From positions 1-43,599 of the forward strand of contig NZ_FZON01000046.1 of assembly GCF_900188425.1 (NCBI RefSeq): 43,599 nucleotides of DNA, read 5' to 3'. Positions 25,006 through 33,962 of the stretch are shown piece by piece. The DNA comes from Antarctobacter heliothermus (lineage in GTDB: Bacteria; Pseudomonadota; Alphaproteobacteria; Rhodobacterales; Rhodobacteraceae). How positions within the stretch are numbered: position 1 is the stretch's first letter; the number at the start of each line of letters is the position of its first letter. Under the pieces are notes generated by a model. That model had not been told where the DNA came from. It saw nothing but the letters and a program-made list of their open reading frames with translations, and searched no databases. Made by a program: the position numbers and the translations under genes.

Positions 25006-27225
25006 CTAACCCAACCCCGCCATGGCAAACAACGGCAAGGCAGCCAGCGCCCAGCTGAGACCCAAATCATCCAGCCCCGCCCCCGGCGCATCACTGTCGA
25101 GTTCCGCGTCTTCGTCCGGCAGGCCCTCAAACAGGCTTTCATCCCCCTCTGCCTGAGCGCCTTGTCCCGGTGCAAATCCCATCAGCCGCAATAGCTCCTG
25201 TGCAGCCTCGGCAGGGTCAGCGACGGTTGTTGTGGCAGACGTCGGGGCCTCGCGCGGCACCAGATCGTGTATCTCGGCCCACAGATCGCGCGCCTCGTCC
25301 TCCGCGCGCGCCGGGCCGGTTGCGCCTTGCATCGGTCGCGCGGCAGAGGCCGTGGGCTCCGGCCCGCCAAACGACAGAATGTCCGCCCAGTCTTGCAGGG
25401 CTGCCCCGGGCTCGTCGTCCTGCACCGCCGAAACCCGGTCGCCGGATCCGGTGTCGAGGGCACGCAAATTCGCGAATGCGTCCGGTTCCGCGCCATCGCG
25501 CGCCACGTCCGGGGTCTGGCCACTCTCTGTGAACCCCATGACCATGGCCAGTTCCGGCTCGGTGTTCACGGGGGGCAGCCCGGGTGCGGCGGGGGTTATG
25601 TCGGGCCGCACATCGACCTGGGCGCTATCCGCCAGCTCAACATCCACCGGTTCAACATCGGACAGACCAACATCGCTCAGGTCATCCGGCACCGCCCCTG
25701 GCGCGGTGCTGTCGAACACCGGCGCAAACTCTGCCGTCGGGATCACGTCGAACAGCCGCAATTGCAAGATCTCGCCCTCGGCCAGCACCACATCCACCTG
25801 TCCGCCGTCATAGACGTCCTCCGGGTCCAGCCGCTCCAGCACCGCATCGGATGAGGTATCGCCCGGCGCCTGTCCGGGTGCGACGCCCAGCACCACGGCC
25901 TCGACCCCGCCAACATCCGCCACCAGCGCGCGCAGATCCACACCGCCTTGCACAACCCCGCCGCCCTGTGGCGCGGTGACATACAGCAGCATGTCGTCGC
26001 CATCGGCAAAGCCATGCACCTCGATCCCCGCGCCCTCATACTCTGTCTCGCGCGCATCGGCGGGGGCGAAATCCAGCATCGTCATGCCGGGCAGATTCTC
26101 CGACATCAGGGCAAACATCTCTCCCGGTGGCGTGTTGCCGGAATAGCTCATCCCTTCGCTCAGCGCCGACGGCGTGTTCTGGATCAGCGGCCAGACCTGC
26201 GCGGCGTCCACCCCCTCGGCCATGAATGCCTCGACCTGTTCCAGCATCTCCTGTGCCTGAAACAACCCATAATCCTGCGCCTCATCCAGCGAGGAGGAGT
26301 TTGACCGCAGGTTCCATTCGGTCACATGGATCTCAAGCTCCGGGTTTTCCTCAAACCATGTGTCCTGGATCTGATCGAGGTGAAAATACCGCGTGTGCGG
26401 CGCATCGGGGCCGCGCGAATAGACATGCGCGATGATCCCGTCGACGGCGTCCAGCTCCGCGGCGTCGAACTGTTCCAGCACCAGCAGGTTGTTGACCTCG
26501 GTCCAGTCGATCCGCGCGCCGGGCGACAGGTCCAGCCCGTAAGTGGCGTTCAGATCGGCGGCAATTTCAGCGTCGGTAAAGCCGCCATAGACCTCATCCA
26601 GCGAGGATTCGCCAAAGTTGGTCCCCATCTGCACCAGAATATCGACCTCTGCCGCCTCGGGGTACAGCGGCGCCAGCGCCTGCAATTCACTGTCGATGAT
26701 GCGGGTCATCTCGGACGCGACACGGCCATATTCGACCGCGTTCATCCGCCCCGATCCCCAGTATTCATTGCCGATCTCGAACCCCGCGACCGGCGCGTCG
26801 CCATATTCGCCGGTGATCACCTCGCGCACGAAACCCCGCAACTCCGTCTCATCCACTGCCGCGAATCGGTCACCATTGTCGTCAAAGCGCGTGTCGGAGA
26901 TCTGCTCACGCGTGGGCAGCACGATGGTCACCGCGCGGCCCGAGTCGCCCGCGTAATCCATGACGTCCGACAGCGGCATGAAATCCACCACTTCGCCAGT
27001 TTCATTGTCGGTGGCGGTGCGGGCATCAGGGTTGGACAGGTCGAAAAAGCTCTCTGTCAGCGACCCGCCGGGATAGCGCAGACTGGTGACGCCCAACGCC
27101 TCGACCGCCTCGGCATGACTGCCGGGGCCGGTCATCGGCGCGCGTGGCGCAAGAAGGTTGCCGCCGAACAGCCAAGCGGTCGCGGCCTCGCCAGCGCTGG
27201 CAAGGGGTACGGAAAGAATGGGCAT
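25006..27225 (-). CDS. Glycoside-hydrolase-like protein with acidic C-terminal region
   Basis: 739 residues. The N-terminal 400 residues look like a clan GH-A (beta/alpha)8 glycoside hydrolase of the GH39/GH51 sort: FGGNLLAPRAP, LRYPGGSLTE (42-58), acid/base Glu154 in EIGNEYWGSG, and nucleophile Glu303 in IHVTEWNLRS. A small beta domain follows (VLRYVTAP-like DMLLYVTAPQGGGVV). Residues 500 to 720 are strongly acidic and low in complexity (DLSDVGLSDVEPVDVELADS), and the last 18 residues are hydrophobic (LSWALAALPLFAMAGLG). I see no N-terminal signal peptide and no RTX repeats. Related proteins that I know in roseobacters are usually secreted by type I systems with RTX repeats; this one may use the hydrophobic tail for anchoring or be a shortened form. 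The substrate is unknown. Confidence 0.72.
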   Translation of the reverse strand: MPILSVPLASAGEAATAWLFGGNLLAPRAPMTGPGSHAEAVEALGVTSLRYPGGSLTESFFDLSNPDARTATDNETGEVVDFMPLSDVMDYAGDSGRAVTIVLPTREQISDTRFDDNGDRFAAVDETELRGFVREVITGEYGDAPVAGFEIGNEYWGSGRMNAVEYGRVASEMTRIIDSELQALAPLYPEAAEVDILVQMGTNFGESSLDEVYGGFTDAEIAADLNATYGLDLSPGARIDWTEVNNLLVLEQFDAAELDAVDGIIAHVYSRGPDAPHTRYFHLDQIQDTWFEENPELEIHVTEWNLRSNSSSLDEAQDYGLFQAQEMLEQVEAFMAEGVDAAQVWPLIQNTPSALSEGMSYSGNTPPGEMFALMSENLPGMTMLDFAPADARETEYEGAGIEVHGFADGDDMLLYVTAPQGGGVVQGGVDLRALVADVGGVEAVVLGVAPGQAPGDTSSDAVLERLDPEDVYDGGQVDVVLAEGEILQLRLFDVIPTAEFAPVFDSTAPGAVPDDLSDVGLSDVEPVDVELADSAQVDVRPDITPAAPGLPPVNTEPELAMVMGFTESGQTPDVARDGAEPDAFANLRALDTGSGDRVSAVQDDEPGAALQDWADILSFGGPEPTASAARPMQGATGPARAEDEARDLWAEIHDLVPREAPTSATTTVADPAEAAQELLRLMGFAPGQGAQAEGDESLFEGLPDEDAELDSDAPGAGLDDLGLSWALAALPLFAMAGLG

Positions 27226-27320
27226 GATCGCCTCTGCCTGAGGGAAACTCAGAGGCAGATTGGCGAAGAAATGGAAACGAAGTGTCTACGCAGGCCGGAC
27301 AATGCCTAAAACTGGAACAG

Positions 27321-28400
27321 TCACGCCTCGCGCCCGCCCGCCAGCAGCGCCGCCGCCAGCATGTCCGCCGCCGAAGTGCTCAGCGCCAGCGGCGTGTCGT
27401 GCAGCATCGACAGCCGCGTCAGCGCCTGCAAATCCACGTCCCCGCCATGCGGCACGGTCGGGTCGGCGAAAAAGATCACCGCATCCAGCTCTCCGGTGGC
27501 CACCAGCGCGCCCAATTGCTGATCGCCGCCCCGATCGCCGCGTTGCAACCGGCGGATGGCCAGTTCCGGGGCCAGTTCGGACAGCATCCGCCCGGTGCTC
27601 CCGGTACAGATCAGCCGGTGCCCCGCCAGCGCCGCGCGGTGCCGCAGCACCCAGGCGCGCAGTTGCGCCTTGCGCGTGTCATGCGCCACCAGCGCCAGCC
27701 GCCGGGGTGCTGTGGACACCGCCCGCGCCCGCGCCGTGATCGCCAGGATCGCGCGCACCTGCGCCGCGAACCCGCTGCCCTCTGCCGGAAACACCCCGGA
27801 CAGCGCCGCGGTGCCCACGGTAAACCCCGCCGCCCCCGCCCCGGCGCAAGCGGCCACACGGGCCTCGCTGTCGATGCTGCCCGCCATGATGACAGGTTTG
27901 CCCACAGCATCGCAGACCGCCTTCATCAGCGCCGGAACCGCGCCGTCGAACCGGTAAGCCAGCAGGTCCAACCCGTGTACATGCTCAAAATCCGCCAGTT
28001 CGCGGGCCGAGGCGGCGATCTCCTCGACCGGCCCTTCCAGCACGCTGGGATGGCCGGTGATCTTGCCCGGAAACGGGTAATACCGGACCGGATGATGGCG
28101 CGTGACCTCCGTCACCTCGCGCGCGCGCGTCCCGCCCAGCAGACAATCCACGTCGATCTCGACCGCCGCGCGGGCCGAGGCCAGCTCACTCTCCGCGTCC
28201 AGACTGACCACCTCCAGATACGACCGCCCCCCGGCGCTGCGAATCGCGGCGGCGAGGCTTTTGAGTTCGGACAGCGGCAGTCCCACGTCCTTGAACCCGA
28301 TATGGCGCACGCCGCCTTCCAGCGCCTCTTCCAGACGCGCGCGGGCATCGGGGATGGTGCGGTCATTGGCGGTCAGCATCAGGATAAAGTCAAAGGCCAT
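27321..28400 (-). CDS. Fusion of (beta/alpha)-barrel domain and methylglyoxal synthase
   Basis: 359 residues with two domains. Residues 1-205 look like a phosphate-binding (beta/alpha)8 barrel: HIGFKDVGLPLSELKSLA, YYPFPGKITGHPS, GLDLLAYRF and AGSIDS...GFTVGTAALSG, the last being a HisA-like phosphate loop. I cannot name its reaction. Residues 232-350 are MgsA, which turns dihydroxyacetone phosphate into methylglyoxal. All active-site residues of the E. coli enzyme can be aligned: VAHD (His240, Asp241), GGDQQ (Asp293), FFADP (Asp313), PHGGD (His318 and Asp321). The usual MgsA is a stand-alone protein of about 150 residues. The gene begins 3 bases after a short pyridoxal-kinase-like gene and the two form an operon. 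A phosphorylated C3-C5 substrate channelled between domains is an inference. Confidence 0.85.
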   Translation of the reverse strand: MAFDFILMLTANDRTIPDARARLEEALEGGVRHIGFKDVGLPLSELKSLAAAIRSAGGRSYLEVVSLDAESELASARAAVEIDVDCLLGGTRAREVTEVTRHHPVRYYPFPGKITGHPSVLEGPVEEIAASARELADFEHVHGLDLLAYRFDGAVPALMKAVCDAVGKPVIMAGSIDSEARVAACAGAGAAGFTVGTAALSGVFPAEGSGFAAQVRAILAITARARAVSTAPRRLALVAHDTRKAQLRAWVLRHRAALAGHRLICTGSTGRMLSELAPELAIRRLQRGDRGGDQQLGALVATGELDAVIFFADPTVPHGGDVDLQALTRLSMLHDTPLALSTSAADMLAAALLAGGREA

Positions 28401-28403
28401 GGC

Positions 28404-28898
28404 TCAGATCTCCGTTGCGGTCAGGGGGGCGGCGCGGGTCCATGTCGCGGCGGTCTCGGCAATGCGCAGGTGCGGCGCGTGCAGGCTGTTGTCGATCAGC
28501 GCGGACAGATGCCCCAGCGCCATACCCAGCGGCACGCCCGCCGCAATCAGCGCGGCAAAAACATCGCCCACCCCATGCGGCACCCCGTCCCGCAGGGGCG
28601 CCGGGTGGATCCGCGCATCGGCGGCCACCACCACATGCGCGGGCGTCGGCAGATACCCCACCAACAGCGCGTCCTGTTCTGTCAGCCAGCCATTCGCCGC
28701 CAGCGCCGCCATCATCTCATACAGGCATTCGGGCGGAACCGGGGCCCCGGCAACCTGCGGCCAGCCGGGATGATTGGACAACATCACCGTCGGCAATTGC
28801 GTGACCGTATGGCCCAGTGCCTGCAACGCCGGGACGCCAGCACACAGCCCGACGTGACCATGCGCCACCCAGCTGGACAGGATCAGGACACGGGCCAT
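28404..28898 (-). CDS. Short pyridoxal-kinase-like protein (internal deletion)
   Basis: 164 residues from ATG 28898. The N-terminal part matches PdxY/PdxK: VLILSSWVAHGHVGLCAGVP, TVMLSNHPGW, and LLVGYLPTPAHV. The C-terminal part carries the ribokinase-fold active-site motif as VPHGVGDVFAALIAAG (Asp112 is the expected base). About 100 residues between them that hold the DPVMGD and nucleotide-contact regions of a normal 280-residue pyridoxal kinase are absent, and no frameshift shows them nearby. The gene may therefore be a degenerate kinase or a small binding protein that retains the lid and catalytic loop. An alternative TTG start at 28949 would add 17 residues. It precedes the barrel-MgsA fusion by 3 bases and is divergent from the tRNA-Gly gene. 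Confidence 0.7.
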   Translation of the reverse strand: MARVLILSSWVAHGHVGLCAGVPALQALGHTVTQLPTVMLSNHPGWPQVAGAPVPPECLYEMMAALAANGWLTEQDALLVGYLPTPAHVVVAADARIHPAPLRDGVPHGVGDVFAALIAAGVPLGMALGHLSALIDNSLHAPHLRIAETAATWTRAAPLTATEI

Positions 28899-29015
28899 GC
28901 GCACCGCCTGTGGTCCCCAGTCGACATCCCACTGCGGCCTTCCCTGCAAACGCCGTCATCCGCTTTGATCATCCAGCTTTCTCCCAGCTTTCCCCACAGA
29001 TGCCCCTGCACGACC

Positions 29016-29044
29016 TTGACCCCGATTTGAGTCTATCATAGGAC
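29016..29044 (+). promoter_or_regulatory. Predicted promoter of the tRNA-Gly gene
   Basis: TTGACC (29016-29021) and TAGGAC (29039-29044) are separated by 17 bases, placing the transcription start about 6 bases before the tRNA 5' end. The -10 match is only moderate. Confidence 0.45.
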
Positions 29045-29056
29045 ATAACCCGCTGA

Positions 29057-29130
29057 GCGGGCGTTGTGTAATGGTAAGACCTCAGCCTTCCAAGCTGATG
29101 ATACGGGTTCGATTCCCGTCGCCCGCTCCA
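29057..29130 (+). tRNA. tRNA-Gly, anticodon TCC
   Basis: A 74-base cloverleaf. The acceptor arm GCGGGCG pairs with CGCCCGC, followed by the discriminator T and an encoded CCA. The anticodon arm TCAGC/GCTGA encloses a seven-base loop CTTCCAA with anticodon TCC, which reads GGA and GGG. The T-arm contains GGTTCGATTCC. It is a single tRNA gene between the kinase-like gene (minus) and the ABC exporter (plus). No integrase or attachment repeat is visible next to it. Confidence 0.96.
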
Positions 29131-29229
29131 TAATTCTTCCCTGCCCGCCCCTCCCCCGCGTCAAGACAGCGCTTGACCCTCACGCCCCGCGTGGCAAAAC
29201 GCCCTGTGCGTGACAAGGAAGGAGCCCCC

Positions 29230-31029
29230 ATGGCCGCCAAGACCACCCCCGGCACAGGTGAGCAGGAGCGTGAGAAGTCACGCCGGCTGAAATCCCTGCG
29301 CGCGCTCTGGCCTTTTCTGGCACCTTACCGGTTGTTGATGCTGGCCGCGCTTGCCGCGCTGACCGCCACCGCCACGGTGTCGCTGATCCTGCCGCTGGCG
29401 GTGCGCCGCGTCGTGGACAATTTCAACACCGAGGACGGCGCGCTGCTGGACCAGTATTTCGGCGCGGCGCTTCTGATCGCGGCCCTTCTGGCAACCGGCA
29501 CCGCGCTGCGCTACGCGCTGGTGACGCGGCTGGGCGAACGGGTGGTTGCCGACATCCGCAAGGCCGTCTTTGACAAGGTCATCGGCCTGTCGCCCTCGTT
29601 CTATGAAAAGATCATGACCGGCGAGGTGCTCAGCCGGATCACCACCGACACCACGCTGATCCTGTCGGTCATCGGCTCGTCGATCTCGATCGCGCTGCGC
29701 AACGTGCTGTTGTTCGTCGGCGGCATTGTCCTGATGCTGTTCACCTCGGCCAAGCTGACCGGTCTTGTGCTGCTGATCGTGCCCGCCGTCGTCATTCCGA
29801 TCCTTGTGCTGGGCCGCCGCGTGCGCAAGCTCAGCCGCGAAAATCAGGACTGGATCGCTGCGTCGTCGGGCAATGCCTCCGAGGCGTTGACCAGTGTGCA
29901 GACAGTTCAGGCCTACACCCATGAGACCCAGTCGCGCGGCACCTTCGCCGACGTGACAGAGAAAAGCTTTGACGCCGCGCGCAAACGCATCTGGACCCGC
30001 GCGCTCATGACGATGATCGTCATCTTTCTTGTCTTCACCGGCATTGTCGGAGTGCTCTGGATCGGCGCATGGGACGTGCGCGCAGGCGGGATGAGCGCGG
30101 GCACCCTGATCCAGTTCGTGATCTATTCCGTCATGGTGGCCGGTGCCGTTGGTGCCCTGTCCGAAGTCTTCGGAGAGTTGCAACGCGCTGCGGGGGCCAC
30201 CGAACGCCTTGTGGAATTGCTACAGGCCGAAGACACCGTCAGCGACCCCGCCGCACCAGTCCCCGCCCCCACACCCGTGCGCGGTGAGATCACCTTTGAC
30301 CACGTCAGCTTTTCCTACCCCTCGCGCCCCGGAGTCTCTGCCCTGGCAGAGGTCGATCTGACCATTGCACCGGGGGAAACCGTGGCGCTGGTTGGCCCGT
30401 CCGGCGCGGGCAAAACCACCATCATCCAGTTGATCCAGCGCTTTTACGATCCCGCGCAGGGCCGCATCCTGCTGGACGGCGTTGCGCTGGACGCGATGGC
30501 GCGGCATGACTTCCGCCGCCACATCGCACTGGTCCCACAAGACCCGGTGATCTTTGCCGCCTCCGCGCGCGACAATATCCGCTTTGGCCGCCCCGATGCC
30601 TCTGATGCGCAGGTGGATGCCGCCGCCCGCGCCGCTGCCGCGCATGAGTTTCTCACTGCCCTGCCAGACGGCTATGACAGCTATCTGGGCGAACGCGGCG
30701 TGATGCTGTCGGGGGGGCAGAAACAACGCGTCGCCATCGCCCGCGCCATCCTGCGCGACGCACCCGTCCTGCTGCTGGACGAAGCAACCAGCGCGCTGGA
30801 CGCCGAAAGCGAACGCGCGGTGCAACAGGCCGTCGACACACTGGCCGAGGGGCGCACCACGATCATCGTCGCCCACCGCCTGGCCACCGTGAAAAAGGCC
30901 GACCGCATCGTCGTGATGGAAGACGGCCGCATCGTCGCCACCGGCACCCATGACGCGCTGGTCGCCGAAGGCGGGCTTTACGCGCGCCTCGCCCGGTTGC
31001 AGTTCACCGAAGGCATGGCGGCGGAATAG
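29230..31029 (+). CDS. ABC exporter, permease-ATPase half-transporter (MsbA-like)
   Basis: 599 residues. An N-terminal six-span export domain (about 45-330) starts with FLAPYRLLMLAALAALTATA. The coupling-helix region EALTSVQTVQAYTHE is typical of the MsbA/LmrA type. The nucleotide-binding domain has Walker A GPSGAGKTTII, Q-loop, signature LSGGQKQRVAIARA, Walker B VLLLDEATSALD and the switch His in VAHRLATV. The protein should homodimerise and export a lipid, drug or similar hydrophobic molecule across the inner membrane. The start is ATG 29230 with AAGGAAGGAG before it; the upstream frame to 29173 lies in the gap after the tRNA. It is transcribed alone and converges on the LysR gene. Confidence 0.93.
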   Translation: MAAKTTPGTGEQEREKSRRLKSLRALWPFLAPYRLLMLAALAALTATATVSLILPLAVRRVVDNFNTEDGALLDQYFGAALLIAALLATGTALRYALVTRLGERVVADIRKAVFDKVIGLSPSFYEKIMTGEVLSRITTDTTLILSVIGSSISIALRNVLLFVGGIVLMLFTSAKLTGLVLLIVPAVVIPILVLGRRVRKLSRENQDWIAASSGNASEALTSVQTVQAYTHETQSRGTFADVTEKSFDAARKRIWTRALMTMIVIFLVFTGIVGVLWIGAWDVRAGGMSAGTLIQFVIYSVMVAGAVGALSEVFGELQRAAGATERLVELLQAEDTVSDPAAPVPAPTPVRGEITFDHVSFSYPSRPGVSALAEVDLTIAPGETVALVGPSGAGKTTIIQLIQRFYDPAQGRILLDGVALDAMARHDFRRHIALVPQDPVIFAASARDNIRFGRPDASDAQVDAAARAAAAHEFLTALPDGYDSYLGERGVMLSGGQKQRVAIARAILRDAPVLLLDEATSALDAESERAVQQAVDTLAEGRTTIIVAHRLATVKKADRIVVMEDGRIVATGTHDALVAEGGLYARLARLQFTEGMAAE

Positions 31030-31045
31030 CGGCGCAGGGCGGCGG

Positions 31046-31936
31046 TCACCCCGCCGCCTCCTCTGTCACCCAGTCGCGAAACTTGCGCACCTTGGGCATC
31101 TGCCACCTGTCGCGGGCGCCCAACAGGCAAACCCCGCCCAGGGGTGAGCCGCTGACCAGATGCGGGAACGGCGCGACCAGCGTTCCGGACGCCAGTTCAT
31201 CGCGGCACAATTCCAGATCCGCCATCACCACCCCGGTTCCCATGACTGCGGCGCGCGTGGCAATATCGAGGTTGGGGAAATCGTCGCCCGCCCCGGCATC
31301 GACCCCCGCAACCGGAAAGGCCGTCAGCCACGCCGTCCAGTCCGCATGGTCAGGCGTTTCGTGCAGCAGCACCGCATTGGCCAGATCTTCGGGCCGGTCC
31401 AAGCGTACCCTGTCCAGATAGGATGGCGTGCAGGCCGGGGTCAGGCGTACATCAAACATCACCTGCATCTGGATGTCCGGCGCGCGGGTCGTCCAGTGTT
31501 CGACCGAAAACCCCAGGTCATATTCGATCCCGTCAAAGCCGATGTCACCGTGAAAATCCGTGGTCAGACGCACCCGGATCTCCGGATGTCTTTCCCGGAA
31601 ACGCCCAAGGCGCGGAATAAGCCAGCGGATCGAGGTGGCGGGCGGGCAGATGATCCGCAGGTCCGACGCATCGGATGTGATGCGCCCCGCCTCAGACGCG
31701 ATCCGCGCGAAACTTTCGGTCAGCACCGGCAGCAGACGCCGCCCCGCCGCCGTCAGGCTGACGCCGCGCGCATGACGGCGGAACAATGGCACGCCCAGAT
31801 GATCCTCCAGCAGCTTGACATGGCGGCTGACCGCGCCGCGTGTGACGTGCAACTCCTCTGACGCGCCGATGAAACCCTCGTGACGGGCGGCGGCCTCAAA
31901 GGCGCGCAGGGCATTCAAAGGCGGCAGTTTCGGCAT
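31046..31936 (-). CDS. LysR-family regulator, GcvA-like
   Basis: 296 residues. The N-terminal winged HTH is LNALRAFEAAARHEGFIGAS then EELHVTRGAVSRHVKLLEDH, with GVPLFRRHARGVSLTAAGRR following. The LNALRAFEAAARH start is typical of the GcvA-like group. The effector domain has the expected substrate-binding form (ICPPATSIRWLIPRLGRFRE). The start is ATG 31936 (MPKLPPLNALRAF); the frame to 32002 adds an unlikely leader. It is divergent from a small gene at 32061, so the 124-base gap is the likely operator region. The regulated genes are not clear; a beta-lactamase/AmpR-like role is possible in this group, but I see no support here. Confidence 0.92.
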   Translation of the reverse strand: MPKLPPLNALRAFEAAARHEGFIGASEELHVTRGAVSRHVKLLEDHLGVPLFRRHARGVSLTAAGRRLLPVLTESFARIASEAGRITSDASDLRIICPPATSIRWLIPRLGRFRERHPEIRVRLTTDFHGDIGFDGIEYDLGFSVEHWTTRAPDIQMQVMFDVRLTPACTPSYLDRVRLDRPEDLANAVLLHETPDHADWTAWLTAFPVAGVDAGAGDDFPNLDIATRAAVMGTGVVMADLELCRDELASGTLVAPFPHLVSGSPLGGVCLLGARDRWQMPKVRKFRDWVTEEAAG

Positions 31937-32060
31937 CACACAGGCCCCGTCATGGATCAGGAAAACTATGCCATGATAAGAGAAACCTTGGCTTGCGGGC
32001 AAGACCCGGACGGCGATATCAAGAGGCTATCCCTAGAAAACCGTCCTCAAGAGGGTTCGC

Positions 32061-32345
32061 ATGAACAGTATGACACGCCTTCGTGCATGGCCGCAGATCC
32101 TGCCCGGACTGGAATGGATCAGGAAAGCTGCGCACGCACTGGACAACCGAAACACCGACCGCCACATGCGGCAGCACCTTGCCCGCCTTGTAGAGACCGC
32201 CCCGCATCTGCTCGAGGACGCGGGTCTCTGCCGCTCCGGAACCGCAGAGCGAACCACCAGTGTCTGGCTGGGGCGTGGACTGCGCGTGACACGTCGCTCC
32301 GCCCTGCAAGGCGCGCCCCGCATTACCGTCGAGACCGGACGCTGA
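32061..32345 (+). CDS. Small basic protein, divergent from the LysR gene
   Basis: 94 residues, basic and arginine rich. RHMRQHLARLVETAPHLLED followed by AGL resembles the short DUF1127 pattern (LARLxDxLLxDxGL) of small alphaproteobacterial proteins, but the match is loose. The ribosome-binding site AGAGG lies 6 bases before the ATG. It is divergent from the GcvA-like regulator, which suggests that the regulator controls it. The C-terminal part (VWLGRGLRVTRRSALQGAPR) is unlike the usual DUF1127 proteins. I cannot assign a function. Confidence 0.55.
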   Translation: MNSMTRLRAWPQILPGLEWIRKAAHALDNRNTDRHMRQHLARLVETAPHLLEDAGLCRSGTAERTTSVWLGRGLRVTRRSALQGAPRITVETGR

Positions 32346-32358
32346 ACCCCACGAAAAA

Positions 32359-32380
32359 GGCCGCCCCACATGGGGCGGCC
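32359..32380 (-). terminator. Intrinsic terminator of the 5'-nucleotidase gene
   Basis: GGCCGCCCC and GGGGCGGCC form a perfect nine-base stem with a four-base loop. On the minus strand it is followed by TTTTTCG, the classic rho-independent form. It lies 26 bases beyond the stop of the minus-strand nucleotidase gene. Confidence 0.85.
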
Positions 32381-32405
32381 CTGGGACGCGCGAAGCGATC
32401 CGCGC

Positions 32406-33962
32406 TTATTTCTTCAGCGTGATCCGGCCATCGGTGTAGGGCTGATAGGCCCCGTCCTTGGCAAGGTACTCTGCCGTCACATCCGCCAGATCCGGGCCAA
32501 AGTCATAGGCGTTCTCGGCATCCTTGAACATGGCATAGCCATCGCCGCCGTTGCGCACATAGTTGTTCGACACGGCACCATAGACCTTGTCCATCTCGAC
32601 CGGCGCGCCGCCGACCATCACGTCGGAAATCCGGCTGCCCGGCTCTGCGGTCAGATCGGCGGTAAATGTCATGCCCGCCACCTGCGGGAAACGACCAGCG
32701 CCCTCTTCCACCTGTGACACACCGTTTTCCAGCGCCTCGACCAGCGTCGCGCCGGTGATCTGGAAGGTCGACAGCGTGTTCTGGAACGGCAGCACGGTCA
32801 GCACCTCGCCCATGGTCACTTCGCCCGCGTCAATCGAGGACCGCAACCCACCGCTGTTGGCGATGGCGACATCGATGCCCTGCGCCTTGACCCGGTCCAG
32901 CATGGCGTCAGCCACAAGGTTGCCCATCGAACATTCCATCGCGCGGCAAACATCGCGGCTGCCGTCGATGGCTTCGGCGGACTCGGCCACCACCTTGTTG
33001 CGGATCTCTTCCAGCGGCGCGGCGGCCTCTGCGATGCGTGCCTTGACGGCGTCATCCTCTGTCACCGATGCGTCAATCAGGATCGGCGCACCTTCGGCAG
33101 AGATCACCTCGCCTGCGTCGTCAAAGGTCACGTTCAGCTCACCCAGGAACTTGCCATAGGCATAGGCCTGCACGATTTGAACGCCGTTCACGACCGTCGG
33201 ATATGCGCCCGCAGCCCCGTCCATGTCGCCCAGCAGGGTGTTGGAGTGGCCGCCGACGATCACGTCGACACCGGTGGTGTTCTCGGCCACGCGCTGATCG
33301 ACACCATATCCGGAATGCGACAAGACGATGATCTTGTTCACGCCCATCTCGGTCAGCTTGTCGACCTCGCCCTGCACCGCGTCCGACGGATCGGTAAAGA
33401 TGATGTTGTCGCCCGGGCTGGCCAGTTCATCGGTGTCCTGCGGTGTCAGGCCGATCAGGCCCAGCTTTTCGCCGCCGCGTTCGATCACGGTGGATTTCAT
33501 CAGCGCACCGGCCAGCAGCGGCTCACCGGAGACATCGGCGTTTGACATCAGGATCGGGAATTCCAGCGCATCCATGAACCCGCGCAGCACTTCGGGGCCG
33601 TCATCGAATTCATGGTTGCCGACGGTCATGCCGTCATAGCCCATGAGGTTCATCATCTCGGCGGCCAGCTTGCCCTTGTAGTAGGTGTAGAACAGCGTGC
33701 CCTGGAACTGGTCGCCGCCATCCACAAGGATGTGGTTGTTTGTGCGTGCCTTGGCGGCATTGATCGCCGTGATCATCCGCGCGGACCCGCCAAAGCATTC
33801 ACCAGCGGTGTTGTCCTCTGCGCTGCAGCCCGAATCATACTTGCTGATCGGTTCAAAGCGGGCGTGAAAATCGTTGGTGTGCAGGATCGTCAGCGAATAG
33901 TCGGCCTGTGCGGCCCCGGCGATCAGCGCCAGCGTGGCGGCGCCTGTCATCATGCGAAACAT
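32406..33962 (-). CDS. Periplasmic 5'-nucleotidase (UshA-like)
   Basis: 518 residues. A signal peptide (MFRMMTGAATLALIAGAAQA) directs it to the periplasm, where it removes phosphate from nucleotides or UDP-sugars. The metallophosphatase core has ILHTNDFHARFEP, DGGDQFQGT, VGNHEFDDG, LSHSGYGVDQ and VGGHSNTLL, which hold the two-metal ligands. The C-terminal 5'-nucleotidase domain has IANSGGLRSSIDAGEVTMGE and LPFQNTL, then NNYVRNGGDGYAMF. The start is ATG 33962 with AGAGGAAAC before it. It is monocistronic with its own terminator. No Pho box is evident upstream. Confidence 0.95.
   Translation of the reverse strand: MFRMMTGAATLALIAGAAQADYSLTILHTNDFHARFEPISKYDSGCSAEDNTAGECFGGSARMITAINAAKARTNNHILVDGGDQFQGTLFYTYYKGKLAAEMMNLMGYDGMTVGNHEFDDGPEVLRGFMDALEFPILMSNADVSGEPLLAGALMKSTVIERGGEKLGLIGLTPQDTDELASPGDNIIFTDPSDAVQGEVDKLTEMGVNKIIVLSHSGYGVDQRVAENTTGVDVIVGGHSNTLLGDMDGAAGAYPTVVNGVQIVQAYAYGKFLGELNVTFDDAGEVISAEGAPILIDASVTEDDAVKARIAEAAAPLEEIRNKVVAESAEAIDGSRDVCRAMECSMGNLVADAMLDRVKAQGIDVAIANSGGLRSSIDAGEVTMGEVLTVLPFQNTLSTFQITGATLVEALENGVSQVEEGAGRFPQVAGMTFTADLTAEPGSRISDVMVGGAPVEMDKVYGAVSNNYVRNGGDGYAMFKDAENAYDFGPDLADVTAEYLAKDGAYQPYTDGRITLKK

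Noticed and set aside
27282-29030. A 582-codon plus-strand frame opposite the barrel-MgsA and kinase-like genes
   Set aside because: Antisense to two genes with clear motifs; composition is rich in Arg, His and Gln as in other shadows.
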